DNA from: Bacillota bacterium
GTDB taxonomy: Bacteria > Bacillota > Sulfobacillia > Thermaerobacterales > RSA17
DNA: 18,101 bases
Assembly: GCA_017577485.1 (NCBI GenBank)
Contig: PKRI01000038.1
Coordinates: 1-18,101 of the forward strand
Direction: 5' to 3'
Of this stretch, positions 1-7,826 are shown piece by piece. The notes beneath the pieces were generated by a model. It saw nothing but the letters and a program-made list of their open reading frames with translations. It made no database searches and was not told the origin of the DNA. Made by a program: the position numbers and the translations under genes. Every line of letters begins with the position of its first letter. Position 1 is the first letter of the stretch.

Positions 1-569
1 GCACCACCATGGCCCGGGTGGGGATCGCACTCTACGGCCTCTATCCTGCGCCCTGCCTCAAGCGGGAACTGCGCCTGGTGCCGGCGCTGACGTGGAAAAC
101 CCGGGTCGCGTCGGTAAAGCGCGTGCCCGCCGGCATGACCGTGAGCTACGGCCGCACCTACCGGACGGCGAGCGAGACCACCCTGGCCACGATTCCGGTG
201 GGCTACGCCGACGGTTTCCGCAGGGGGTTGAGCGGCCGGGTCTCGGTGCTGATCGGCGGGCGCCGGGTGCGGGTGCTGGGCGCGGTCTGCATGGACCAGA
301 TCATCGTGGGCGAAGTGGACGAGTCGGTGCGCCGGGGCGACGAGGCGGTGCTCATCGGCCGCCAGGGCCGGGAGGAAGTGTCCGCCGCCGAGATGGCCGC
401 CCTGCTGGACACCATCCCCTACGAGGTAGTCACCCGCATCGGCCCCCGGGTGGTCCGGGTTTACCGCCGGGGGGTGCCGGGCCCCGGCGACGGGGCCGGG
501 GCGGAAACGACGGCGCGCCGGGCCGGGGGGAGGCGCGACGGGTGGACGGGACCGGAAGCCGGCCGCTGA
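1..569 (+). CDS. alr: Alanine racemase, C-terminal part (5' end outside window)
   Basis: Alanine racemase interconverts L- and D-alanine with PLP and supplies D-Ala for peptidoglycan. The frame is already open at the first base (codons from base 3), so this is the C-terminal half only; the ATG at base 9 is internal. Visible family landmarks are RVGIALYGLYP, then VSYGRTY, which contains the conserved catalytic tyrosine of the C-terminal beta-domain, then TIPVGYADGF, and GAVCMDQ, the substrate-carboxylate region. The body ends at TRIGPRVVRVYR, followed by a roughly 30-residue Gly/Arg-rich tail that overlaps the start of the next gene by 28 bp. The N-terminal barrel with the PLP lysine is not in view. 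The family call is secure; the tail may simply be unselected read-through to the first available stop. Confidence 0.95.
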   Translation, partial: TTMARVGIALYGLYPAPCLKRELRLVPALTWKTRVASVKRVPAGMTVSYGRTYRTASETTLATIPVGYADGFRRGLSGRVSVLIGGRRVRVLGAVCMDQIIVGEVDESVRRGDEAVLIGRQGREEVSAAEMAALLDTIPYEVVTRIGPRVVRVYRRGVPGPGDGAGAETTARRAGGRRDGWTGPEAGR

Positions 570-1435
570 TCGCGCTGACCGCGGAACTGGAGGGGGAGGG
601 CCACCTCCAGCACGCGGTGCCCGATGATTACGCGGCCGCCGTGTGGGAGGCCGGGGGCCTGCCGGTGGTGGTGCCGGCCCCGCCGTCGGCGGCACCGGGC
701 TGGGTGCCGGGCGCGCCGCCGGCAGGCGCGCCGCCGGGCGACGTGCCGCCGGGCGACGCCCTGCCGGGCGCGGCGGCGGGAGACCTGGAGGCGGGTACAC
801 CGGCGGCCGAGGGCGACCCCAATGCCGGGGACCTGGACGGGGCGGCCGCTGCGGTGGCGGCCTGGGCCCACGGGCTGCTGCTGACCGGCGGCTGCGACGT
901 GGACCCGTACCTGTTCGGCCAGCATCCCCACCCAAGGCTCGGCAGGGTGAGCCCCCGGCGCGACGCGTGGGAAGCGGCGCTGGTCCGCGCGGCCCTGGCC
1001 GCCGGCACGCCCATCCTGGCCATCTGCCGCGGGGTGCAGATCCTGAACGTGGCCTGCGGCGGGACCCTGATCCAGGACCTGGACGCCCAGGTGCCGGGGG
1101 TCATCCAGCACCGGCAGCGGGCGCCCCATCACCACCCCTCCCACGAGGTCCGCATCCGTGACGGCTCGCTGCTGCACCGCACCGCCGGCAGCCGCGTGAT
1201 CCGCGTCAACAGCCGCCATCACCAGGCCGTGCTGGAACCGGGACGGGGGCTGGTGGTCAGCGCCACGGCTCCCGACGGGGTGGTGGAGGCGGTGGAGGGC
1301 ACGGGCCCGGGTTTCGTGCTGGGCGTCCAGTGGCACCCCGAGAACATGGCGGTGGCCGGTGATCCCGTGTCGCGCCGCCTGTTCCGGGCGCTGGTGGCGG
1401 CGGCAGGAGCCCGCACCGCCGGGAACGAACGTTAA
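542..1435 (+). CDS. Class I glutamine amidotransferase-like gamma-glutamyl hydrolase (peptidase C26, PuuD-like)
   Basis: A 297-residue cytoplasmic enzyme of the peptidase C26 family, whose members cleave gamma-glutamyl bonds (for example gamma-glutamyl-GABA in PuuD). The catalytic triad is visible: Cys162 in LAICRGVQILN, His265 and Glu267 in GVQWHPE; the family motif LLTGGCDVDP is at about 112-122. I chose GTG 542 because a GGGGGGAGG ribosome binding site (525-533) sits 8 nt upstream and the protein then begins directly with the family start (RPLIALTAE). Oddity: residues about 49-103 are a Pro/Ala/Gly/Asp-rich insert with PPGD repeats that lies between the first Rossmann strands and the TGG motif, which makes the protein longer than the usual 230-250 residues. 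The substrate cannot be fixed from sequence; gamma-glutamyl-GABA hydrolase is only the nearest family label. It overlaps alr, so the two are probably co-transcribed. Confidence 0.87.
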   Translation: MDGTGSRPLIALTAELEGEGHLQHAVPDDYAAAVWEAGGLPVVVPAPPSAAPGWVPGAPPAGAPPGDVPPGDALPGAAAGDLEAGTPAAEGDPNAGDLDGAAAAVAAWAHGLLLTGGCDVDPYLFGQHPHPRLGRVSPRRDAWEAALVRAALAAGTPILAICRGVQILNVACGGTLIQDLDAQVPGVIQHRQRAPHHHPSHEVRIRDGSLLHRTAGSRVIRVNSRHHQAVLEPGRGLVVSATAPDGVVEAVEGTGPGFVLGVQWHPENMAVAGDPVSRRLFRALVAAAGARTAGNER

Positions 1436-1485
1436 GGGGCCGTGTCACCGGCATCCTGCCAGGTCACGGGGGAGGCGAATTCGTC

Positions 1486-1620
1486 ATGATGCTGGCCGCT
1501 GCCGAGTCGACGATCCGGGCGGCGGAAACCGTCCTGGCCATCATGGCCGCCGGCACGGCGGTCGTGCTGGTCTGGCTGGTCGTCGCCATTTTCCGCACCG
1601 TTTCCAGCCCCCGGCAGTAA
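1486..1620 (+). CDS. Small single-span membrane protein, 44 residues, unknown function
   Basis: A short reading frame in the 194-bp gap between the C26 hydrolase and folC. It starts at ATG 1486 (a second ATG follows at 1489) and ends with TAA at 1620, ten bases before the folC ATG. A GGGGGAGG sequence at 1468-1475 lies 10 nt upstream as a ribosome binding site. The product has a short N-terminal amphipathic-looking stretch (about 1-15), then a continuous hydrophobic segment at about 16-36 rich in Val, Leu, Ala and Ile with one Trp, then a short positively charged tail ending SSPRQ. This fits a single transmembrane helix, probably with the C-terminus inside by the positive-inside rule. I do not recognise a family. 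The case rests on the start signal, the hydrophobic pattern and the precise fit to the gap; conservation is untested. Confidence 0.55.
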   Translation: MMLAAAESTIRAAETVLAIMAAGTAVVLVWLVVAIFRTVSSPRQ

Positions 1621-1629
1621 CCTGGACCC

Positions 1630-3051
1630 ATGGCGCCGGACTGGAAAGCGGCAGAGCGCTACCTGCTGGCCTCGGCCCGCTTCGGGCGGCGCCCGGGTCT
1701 GCACCGCATCCGCGCACTGCTGGAACGCCTGGGCAACCCGCACCTGGCCGTTCCTCACGTCATCCACGTCGGGGGCACCAACGGCAAGGGCAGCGTCGTC
1801 GCCTGCCTGGACGCGGTGCTCCGGTCGGCGGGCCTGCGGGTGGCCCGCTTCACGTCACCGCACCTGCACCACTTCTGCGAGCGCATTGCCGTGGACGGGA
1901 GGCCCATCGAGGCCGGCCGCCTGGCCCACCTGCTGCTGGACGTGGTGGCGCCGGCCGCCGAGGCGGTGGCCGCCGACCTGGGGGACCCTCCCGTCACCTT
2001 TGAACTGCTGACGGCCGCCATGTACCTGCACTGCCGGGACCTCAAGGTGCCCTGGCTGGTCCAGGAAGTGGGCCTGGGCGGGCGCTGCGACGCCACCAAC
2101 GTGGTGCCGCGGCCGGCGGCCGTGGTCATCACCAACGTGGACCTGGACCACACCCGGCGCCTGGGCGCCACCGTCGAGGCCATCGCCGCCGAGAAAGCCG
2201 GGATCATCAAGCCCGGGGCGCCGGTCATCACGGCGGCCCGGGGCGCCGCCCTGGAACAGGTGGCCAGGGCGGCCCGCAGGGCGGGTGCGCCGCTGGCGGT
2301 GGTGACGCCGGAGCCGGACCAGGCGGCCGGCGCGGCCGGCGCTGAGCCGGGCACCGCCGTGCGGTACTACCGCTGGCAGGCCCTGGAGGTGGGTGCCGGC
2401 GGCGGGCGCTTCCGCCTGTCGGATCCCGCCGGATGCCGGCGGGAGTTCACCGTGGCCCTGCCGGGCGAGTATCAACTGGAGAACGCCGCCGTCGCCGCCG
2501 CGGTGGTGGACCAGCTGCGGTACGGGCCCGCGGCCCGGCCCGCAGCGGGTCTCGACGACGCCGCCCTGGCGGCGGGCCTGTGCAGCGTGCGGTGGCCGGG
2601 GCGCATGACGCTGGTCCCCGGCGAGCCGCCGGTCCTGCTGGATGCCGCCCACAACGAGGCCGGCATGCGGGCGCTGCGGCGGGGAGTGGAGCGCCTCTTC
2701 CCGGGCAGGGCCGTGGCCCTGGTGGTGGGCGCCACCGCCGACCGCGACGCGGCCGGCCTGCTGCGGCCGTGGGCGCAGGCGGCCGTATCCTGTGCCGCCG
2801 TCACCGTGGCGTCCGGCAGGGCCGTGCCGGCCGAAGACCTGGCCCGGCATGCCCGGGACCTGGGCCTGCCGGCGGCGGCCTGCGGCGACCTGGAGTCCGC
2901 CCTGGCCCAGGCCCGGCGCGACCTGCGGCGGGCCGGCGAGGGTCTGGTGGTGGTGGCGGGTTCCATCCTGCTGGTGGCCGAGGTCCTGCGGCGGCTGCCG
3001 GCGCCTGCGCAGGACGCCCTCAGGGAAGTTCCGGTGCCCGCGCCCTCTTGA
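1630..3051 (+). CDS. folC: Bifunctional dihydrofolate synthase / folylpolyglutamate synthase
   Basis: FolC is an ATP-dependent Mur-ligase-family enzyme that adds glutamate to dihydropteroate or folates in the cytoplasm. The 473-residue product has the ATP-binding loop HVGGTNGKGS (Lys53), the FELLTAAMYLHC segment, GLGGRCDATNV, TNVDLDHTRRLG and EKAGIIKPG in family order, and a C-terminal ligase domain starting near PGRMTLV and LLDAAHNEAGM. Length is slightly above the usual 420-440 because of Ala-rich stretches. ATG 1630 gives the full family N-terminus (RFGRRPGLHRI); no good ribosome binding site is seen before it, so translation may be coupled to the small upstream reading frame that ends at 1620. 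Whether both synthase activities are present cannot be told from the sequence alone. Confidence 0.95.
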   Translation: MAPDWKAAERYLLASARFGRRPGLHRIRALLERLGNPHLAVPHVIHVGGTNGKGSVVACLDAVLRSAGLRVARFTSPHLHHFCERIAVDGRPIEAGRLAHLLLDVVAPAAEAVAADLGDPPVTFELLTAAMYLHCRDLKVPWLVQEVGLGGRCDATNVVPRPAAVVITNVDLDHTRRLGATVEAIAAEKAGIIKPGAPVITAARGAALEQVARAARRAGAPLAVVTPEPDQAAGAAGAEPGTAVRYYRWQALEVGAGGGRFRLSDPAGCRREFTVALPGEYQLENAAVAAAVVDQLRYGPAARPAAGLDDAALAAGLCSVRWPGRMTLVPGEPPVLLDAAHNEAGMRALRRGVERLFPGRAVALVVGATADRDAAGLLRPWAQAAVSCAAVTVASGRAVPAEDLARHARDLGLPAAACGDLESALAQARRDLRRAGEGLVVVAGSILLVAEVLRRLPAPAQDALREVPVPAPS

Positions 3052-3178
3052 GGGGCCCGGGCGCTGCTGGGTGCCGCCGCCGTACGGCGCCGCCGCCCGG
3101 CGGAGGCGTCCGGGCGCGGGCGGCCCGGCGCAGGGGACGGGCTTCCCCCGTGGAAAGGGTTGGCCGGAGGGGATCGGC

Positions 3179-3913
3179 TTGCCCGGCGATGGCGTGGAAC
3201 AACTGTCGCTGTTCGGGAGGCCGGCGGGACCCCGGCGGGCGGCAGAGCGCCCGGCGGCGCACGACCTGCACCCGGACCTGGCGGGCTCCCTGCCCGAGTT
3301 CAACGACCTGGAGTCGCTGGCCCGGGTGGCGCTGGACTGCCGCCGCTGCAGCCTGCGGGAGGGCTGCCGCGGCGTGGTCTTCGGCGAGGGGAATCCCCGG
3401 GCCCGGTTGATGCTGGTGGGCGAGGGGCCCGGCGCCCAGGAAGACGAGCAGGGGCGCCCCTTCGTGGGGCGGGCCGGCCAGCTGCTGGACCGCATCCTGG
3501 CGGCCATCGGCCTGGCGCGGGAGGACGTCTATATCACCAACGTGGTCAAGTGCCGGCCGCCCGGCAACCGCACGCCCACCGAAGCGGAAATGCGAACCTG
3601 CCTGCCCTACCTGCTGGCGCAGATCCGCCTGATCCGGCCCGGCATCATCGTCTGCCTGGGCTCCACGGCGGTCCGGGCGCTGATCTCTCCCGAAGCCCGC
3701 ATCACCCAGGTCCGCGGCACCTGGCGGCAGCGGTGGGGCATCGACCTGATGCCCACCTTCCACCCGGCGGCGGTGCTGCGGGATCCTACCAAGCGCCGGC
3801 CGGTTTGGGAAGACTTCAAGGCCATCCGGCGCCGCTACGAGGAACTGTCGGCCCGGAATGCCGGGCCCGCGCCGGGTTCGGCCGGCGGACCGGCGGGTGG
3901 GTCCGGTTCCTGA
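3179..3913 (+). CDS. Family 4 (iron-sulfur) uracil-DNA glycosylase with N-terminal clamp-binding-like peptide
   Basis: Removes uracil from DNA as the first step of base-excision repair. The 244-residue product has the family-4 four-cysteine pattern for a 4Fe-4S cluster (Cys54, Cys57, Cys125, Cys141), motif 1 GEGPGAQEDEQGRPFVGRAG (about 81-100) and motif 2 TFHPAAVLRD. I chose TTG 3179 because GGAGGGG (3166-3172) lies 6 nt upstream and no better start exists in frame. With this start the N-terminus carries QLSLF at residues 8-12, which matches the bacterial beta-clamp-binding consensus QL[SD]LF, joined to the catalytic domain by a roughly 30-residue Ala/Arg/Pro linker. The C-terminal 20 residues are Gly/Ala-rich and overlap the convergent minus-strand gene. 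Next-best label: generic UDG superfamily protein; family 4 is strongly supported by the cysteines. Confidence 0.93.
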   Translation: MPGDGVEQLSLFGRPAGPRRAAERPAAHDLHPDLAGSLPEFNDLESLARVALDCRRCSLREGCRGVVFGEGNPRARLMLVGEGPGAQEDEQGRPFVGRAGQLLDRILAAIGLAREDVYITNVVKCRPPGNRTPTEAEMRTCLPYLLAQIRLIRPGIIVCLGSTAVRALISPEARITQVRGTWRQRWGIDLMPTFHPAAVLRDPTKRRPVWEDFKAIRRRYEELSARNAGPAPGSAGGPAGGSGS

Positions 3914-4158
3914 ACCCGCAGCCCGGCCGCGGCGTCCTCCAGCACGCGGCGCCGCAGGTCCTCCTCGTCGATCAATCCCCGGGCGGCCAGGGCTTCGATC
4001 AGGGCCGCCAGCAGGCAGTGCTGGCCGTACAGGTCCTGGCGCAGATCAGCCACGGCCGCGGCCAGCAGGATGCGTTCCCGGGCGTCGCCCGGGTGCGCGC
4101 GGCCGGCCGCGCTGAGGTATGCTCTCTTCGGTACGCGCCGCAGGCGGGAGACGGTCAC
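3835..4158 (-). CDS. Hypothetical 107-residue helical protein, minus strand
   Basis: The only minus-strand frame I accept. It starts with GTG at 4158-4156, preceded on its own strand by AAAGGAG (4172-4166) at 7-nt spacing, a strong ribosome binding site that is unlikely to be accidental in such GC-rich DNA. The N-terminus is basic (about 1-20, TVSRLRRVPKRAYL). A helical core spans about 25-80 and includes LYGQHCLLAALIEALAARG followed by LIDEEDLRRRVLE, which looks like a helix-turn-helix-like packing of amphipathic helices. The C-terminal 25 residues are Pro/Gly/Ala-rich and lie antisense to the end of the uracil-DNA glycosylase gene (79-bp overlap). I do not recognise the family and see no signal peptide, membrane span or catalytic motif. 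The plus-strand frames over this region lack any start signal. Confidence 0.66.
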   Translation of the reverse strand: MTVSRLRRVPKRAYLSAAGRAHPGDARERILLAAAVADLRQDLYGQHCLLAALIEALAARGLIDEEDLRRRVLEDAAAGLRVQEPDPPAGPPAEPGAGPAFRADSSS

Positions 4159-4188
4159 GGTGCCGCTCCTTTCCCAAACCTCCGGATT

Positions 4189-4306
4189 CGGGCCGGATCC
4201 GGGCCCGCGGGGATCCCGGCCCGCGGCACAGGGGCCGCGCCCGGCGGTGCCCGGAGCCGGTACCGGTGAGGATCACCCGGGCTGCGGCCTTTCATGCCGC
4301 CCCGGG
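4189..4306. repeat. Inverted repeats in the divergent spacer upstream of tsaE
   Basis: The 164-bp spacer between the minus-strand gene and tsaE contains three inverted repeats. The first has arms 4189-4200 and 4211-4223 (12 pairs with one bulged C, 10-nt loop). The second is a perfect 10-bp palindrome, CCGGTACCGG, at 4257-4266. The third has arms 4276-4288 and 4296-4306 (CCCGGG and GCGGC pairing across a CTTTCAT loop, with CT bulged). None is followed by a T run, so they are not typical terminators. They could be operator-like sites or leader hairpins near the tsaE start. High GC makes chance palindromes common, so function is uncertain. No convincing promoter is visible here on either strand. 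Confidence 0.4.
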
Positions 4307-4322
4307 GGACGGGGTGAGGTCC

Positions 4323-4928
4323 ATGGCGGCCGGGGAACAGGAAACCCGGCGCCGCAGCGTCGAGGTGGAATCGTCGTCGCCGGAGGAGACCCGGCGCCTG
4401 GCGCGGCGCCTGGGCGCCGAGGCCGGGCCGGGTCAGGTGTTTGCGCTCTCGGGCCCCCTGGGCGCCGGCAAGACGGAATTCGCCCGGGGCCTGCTGGAGG
4501 GCCTGGGGGTGCCGGGCGACGAGGTGGCCAGCCCCACCTTTACGCTGATCAATCAGCACCAGGGCCGCCTGCCGGTGGTGCACATCGACCTGTACCGCCT
4601 GGAGGACCCCGGGGAGATCTGGGACCTGGGCCTGGACGACGCCCTGGAGGCCGGCGCCGTGGCGGTCATCGAGTGGGCCGAGCGGCTGGGCCGGGAACTG
4701 CCGGCCCAGCGGCTCCACGTGTACCTGGACTTCGACGGCGGCCCCCACCCGGCGGCGGGCGGCGCCGGGCCGGGCGGTGCCGGCCCGGGCGGTGGCGAGG
4801 CGGGGGGCGCAGAGGCGGGCGGCGCGGCGCCGGGCGCCGCAGGGTCCCGCCGCATCCGGCTCGAAGCCCACGGGGAAGCTTACGTAAGGCTCCTGGACCG
4901 GGCCGTGACGGGGGCGAGCGGGCGGTGA
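4323..4928 (+). CDS. tsaE: tRNA threonylcarbamoyladenosine biosynthesis ATPase TsaE
   Basis: TsaE is the ATPase that regenerates the TsaB-TsaD complex during t6A37 formation on tRNAs that read ANN codons. The P-loop GPLGAGKT (44-51, Lys50), the SPTFTLINQH segment, the HIDLYRLEDPGEIWDLGLDD segment and the AVIEWAERL motif are all present in order. ATG 4323 is chosen as it precedes the conserved core by a normal distance, with GTGAGGT just before it at short spacing; GTG 4314 is an in-frame alternative. Oddity: after LHVYLDFDGG there is a 35-residue insert (about 139-173) made almost wholly of Gly, Ala and Pro before the last conserved segment RRIRLEAHGEAYVRLL, taking the protein to 201 residues against the usual 150-160. 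Its stop overlaps the tsaB start by 4 bp (GTGA). Confidence 0.93.
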   Translation: MAAGEQETRRRSVEVESSSPEETRRLARRLGAEAGPGQVFALSGPLGAGKTEFARGLLEGLGVPGDEVASPTFTLINQHQGRLPVVHIDLYRLEDPGEIWDLGLDDALEAGAVAVIEWAERLGRELPAQRLHVYLDFDGGPHPAAGGAGPGGAGPGGGEAGGAEAGGAAPGAAGSRRIRLEAHGEAYVRLLDRAVTGASGR

Positions 4929-5740
4929 AGCGGGTTCTCGGCATCGACACCGCCGGCTCACGGCTGGCCGTGGGCGCCTGGAGCGGCGACGGCGCGGTGG
5001 TGGATGTGGCGGGGCGGGAGTCCCTGGAACACAGCCGCCGCCTGGTGACGGCCGTGGCCGAGGTCCTGGAGCGCGCTGGCTGGAGCCCCGAACAGGTGGA
5101 TCTGATCGCCGTGAGCCGCGGGCCCGGGTCTTACACGGGCCTGCGCCTGGGCGCCATGGTGGCCAAGACCCTGGGATGGGCGGTGGGGGCGCCCCTGGTG
5201 GGGGTGGACTCGCTGGCCGTGCTGGCCGCCAACGCCGCCGGCGCCTGCGATGCCGTGGTGGCCGCCCTGCCGGCCAGGCGCGGCCGGCTGTACGCCCGGG
5301 CCTACCGCCTGGCCGCGGGGGGCGAGGCCCCCGGCATCCCGGCCGCCCCGGCGCCCGACGCCCTGGGCCCGCTGGAAGAAGGCGAGGCCGTCCCGGTCCT
5401 GGCCCGGGCCCTGGCTGCGGCCCGGGCGGCCGGGGGGAAGGTGCTGGTCCTGGGCGAAGGTATCCGCCGCCTGGACCCGGCGGAACTGGCGTCCGCCCTG
5501 GCGGCGGGCCCGGAAGGCGGCCCGGCGTCAGGCGTGCCGGTGGAACCGGCGACGGATGTTTCGGTGCAGCCGGCGCCGCCGGGCATGGACATCCCCAGGG
5601 GCAGCGTCGTGGCCCGGCTGGGCCTGGGCATCGCCCGGCAGCAGGGGACCGTCCCGGCTGTGGACTTCGTACCCTGGTACGTGGGTCCCGACGTCGCCAG
5701 TCCTGCGCGAGGAGGATGGGGGATTGGCACCGGACGATAG
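4925..5740 (+). CDS. tsaB: tRNA threonylcarbamoyladenosine biosynthesis protein TsaB
   Basis: TsaB is the non-catalytic ASKHA-fold partner of TsaD in t6A synthesis. The product (271 residues from GTG 4925) begins VLGIDTAGSRLAVG and has SRGPGSYTGLRLG at about 64-76 followed by AKTLGWAVGAPLVGVDSLAVLA, all typical of the family. The start is fixed by the 4-bp GTGA overlap with the tsaE stop, implying translational coupling. The C-terminal half is longer than usual (family about 220-240), with Ala/Pro-rich stretches around 135-150 and 195-220 before the final VDFVPWYVGPDVASP segment. The neighbours tsaE, rimI and tsaD confirm the role. Confidence 0.93.
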   Translation: MKRVLGIDTAGSRLAVGAWSGDGAVVDVAGRESLEHSRRLVTAVAEVLERAGWSPEQVDLIAVSRGPGSYTGLRLGAMVAKTLGWAVGAPLVGVDSLAVLAANAAGACDAVVAALPARRGRLYARAYRLAAGGEAPGIPAAPAPDALGPLEEGEAVPVLARALAAARAAGGKVLVLGEGIRRLDPAELASALAAGPEGGPASGVPVEPATDVSVQPAPPGMDIPRGSVVARLGLGIARQQGTVPAVDFVPWYVGPDVASPARGGWGIGTGR

Positions 5741-6234
5741 CAAGGCCCCCGTGCGGCCCTCGATCCGCCCCATGGAGCTGGACGACCTGCCCCAGGTGCT
5801 GGAGATCGAGCGGCGGTCGTTTCCCACCCCGTGGTCGGAGAAGGCCTTCCGCGGCGAGTTGACCGTCAACGCCTACGCCTACTACATCGTCGCAGAGACG
5901 GACGGGCGCGTGGTGGGCTACGCCGGCATGTGGGTGATCATGGACGAGGCCCACGTGACCAACATCGCCGTGCACCCCGATTACCGCCGCAGCGGCGTGG
6001 GCCGCCGGCTGCTGGAGGCCCTGATCGAGCGGGCCGCCGACCGCGGCTGCGACCGCATGACCCTGGAAGTCCGCAAGTCCAATCACGCGGCCCAGCAGCT
6101 TTACCTTTCCTTCGATTTCGTGCCCCGGGGCATCCGCCGGGGTTACTATACCGACACCAACGAGGACGCCATCGTCATGTGGAAGTACCGGCTGCAGCGC
6201 TGGCGCCGGGAGCGGGGAGGACGGGACCGGCGGG

Positions 6235-6254
<20 letters not shown>
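5724..6254 (+). CDS. rimI: Ribosomal-protein-alanine N-acetyltransferase RimI (GNAT family)
   Basis: A GNAT acetyltransferase of the RimI type, which acetylates the N-terminus of ribosomal protein S18 in E. coli; the position between tsaB and tsaD is the classical one. TTG 5724 is chosen because AGGAGGA (5710-5716) lies exactly 7 nt upstream; ATG 5772 is the next in-frame option but has no such site. From TTG the protein has 176 residues. Visible motifs are IRPMELDDLPQVLEIERRSFP, the acetyl-CoA loop HPDYRRSGVGRRLL (84-97), LEVRKSNHAAQQLY, and the RimI signature GYYTDTNEDAIVMWKY. It overlaps tsaB by 17 bp and tsaD by 20 bp. The true substrate in this organism is inferred only. Confidence 0.92.
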
Positions 6255-7241
<987 letters not shown>

Positions 7242-7245
<4 letters not shown>

Positions 7246-7826
7246 GCCGGCGCCGCGTGCGGCGCCACCCGGTCCCGCCCGGCCGCAACTCCATGCACTA
7301 CTGGCCCCAGGCCGGCGGGTTCTGGAAGGTGGTCCGCAACTTCATCGTCATCACCGCGGCCCGCTACGTGCCCTGGCTGGGGGTCAAGAACGCCATGTAC
7401 CGGATGCTGGGCATGCGGGTGGGCCGGGACGTGGCTTTCGGCCTCATGGCCATGCCCGACGTGTTCTTCCCCGAGTTGATCAGCATCGGCGACAACAGCC
7501 TGGTAGGCTACAACACCACCATCCTGACCCACGAGTTCCTGACCCGGGAATGGCGCACCGGGCCGGTGGAGATCGGCCGCAACGTCATGATCGGGGCCAA
7601 CTGCACCATCCTGCCCGGCGTGCGCATCGGCGACGGGGCCGTGGTGGGCGCCCACTCCCTGGTCAACCGCGACATCCCGCCGGGGGTGGTGGCGGCCGGG
7701 GTCCCCGCCCGCGTCCTGGGTGAGGCCGCGGGGGACCAGGACGCCGGGGAAGAGGTGGCCGCCGCGGGCGCCCCCCGAACGGGGGGACCGGCCGCGCATA
7801 CGCTGGAGCGGGAGGAAGGGCCGTGA
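7242..7826 (+). CDS. Left-handed beta-helix (hexapeptide-repeat) O-acetyltransferase, YvoF-like
   Basis: A 194-residue acyltransferase of the hexapeptide-repeat family. The N-terminal half (NFIVITAARYVPWLGVKNAMYRMLGMRVG) is a hydrophobic/basic segment as in Bacillus YvoF-type proteins; the repeats run from about 62 to 160 (VGRDVAFGLMAMPD, ISIGDNSLVGYNTTILTHEF, VEIGRNVMIGANCTILPGVRIGDGAVVGAHSLVNRDIPPG). The His in THEF is the likely catalytic residue. GTG 7242 overlaps the tsaD stop by 4 bp and has GGAG a few bases upstream; ATG 7293 is an alternative. The last 30 residues are low-complexity and overlap murC. The acceptor is unknown: a cell-wall or surface sugar is a reasonable guess from the murC neighbour, but not shown by the sequence. 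Confidence 0.85.

Noticed and set aside
3160..4269. A 369-codon plus-strand frame overlapping the uracil-DNA glycosylase and the spacer behind it
   Set aside because: Out of frame with the glycosylase, Gly/Ala/Pro-rich without motifs, and it covers the minus-strand gene that has a proper ribosome binding site.
4276..4306. Hairpin upstream of tsaE as an intrinsic terminator
   Set aside because: No T run follows on either strand.
4155..6086. A 643-codon minus-strand frame opposite tsaE, tsaB and rimI
   Set aside because: Shadow of three well-identified genes; the product is low-complexity Pro/Arg/Gly-rich without motifs or a supported start.
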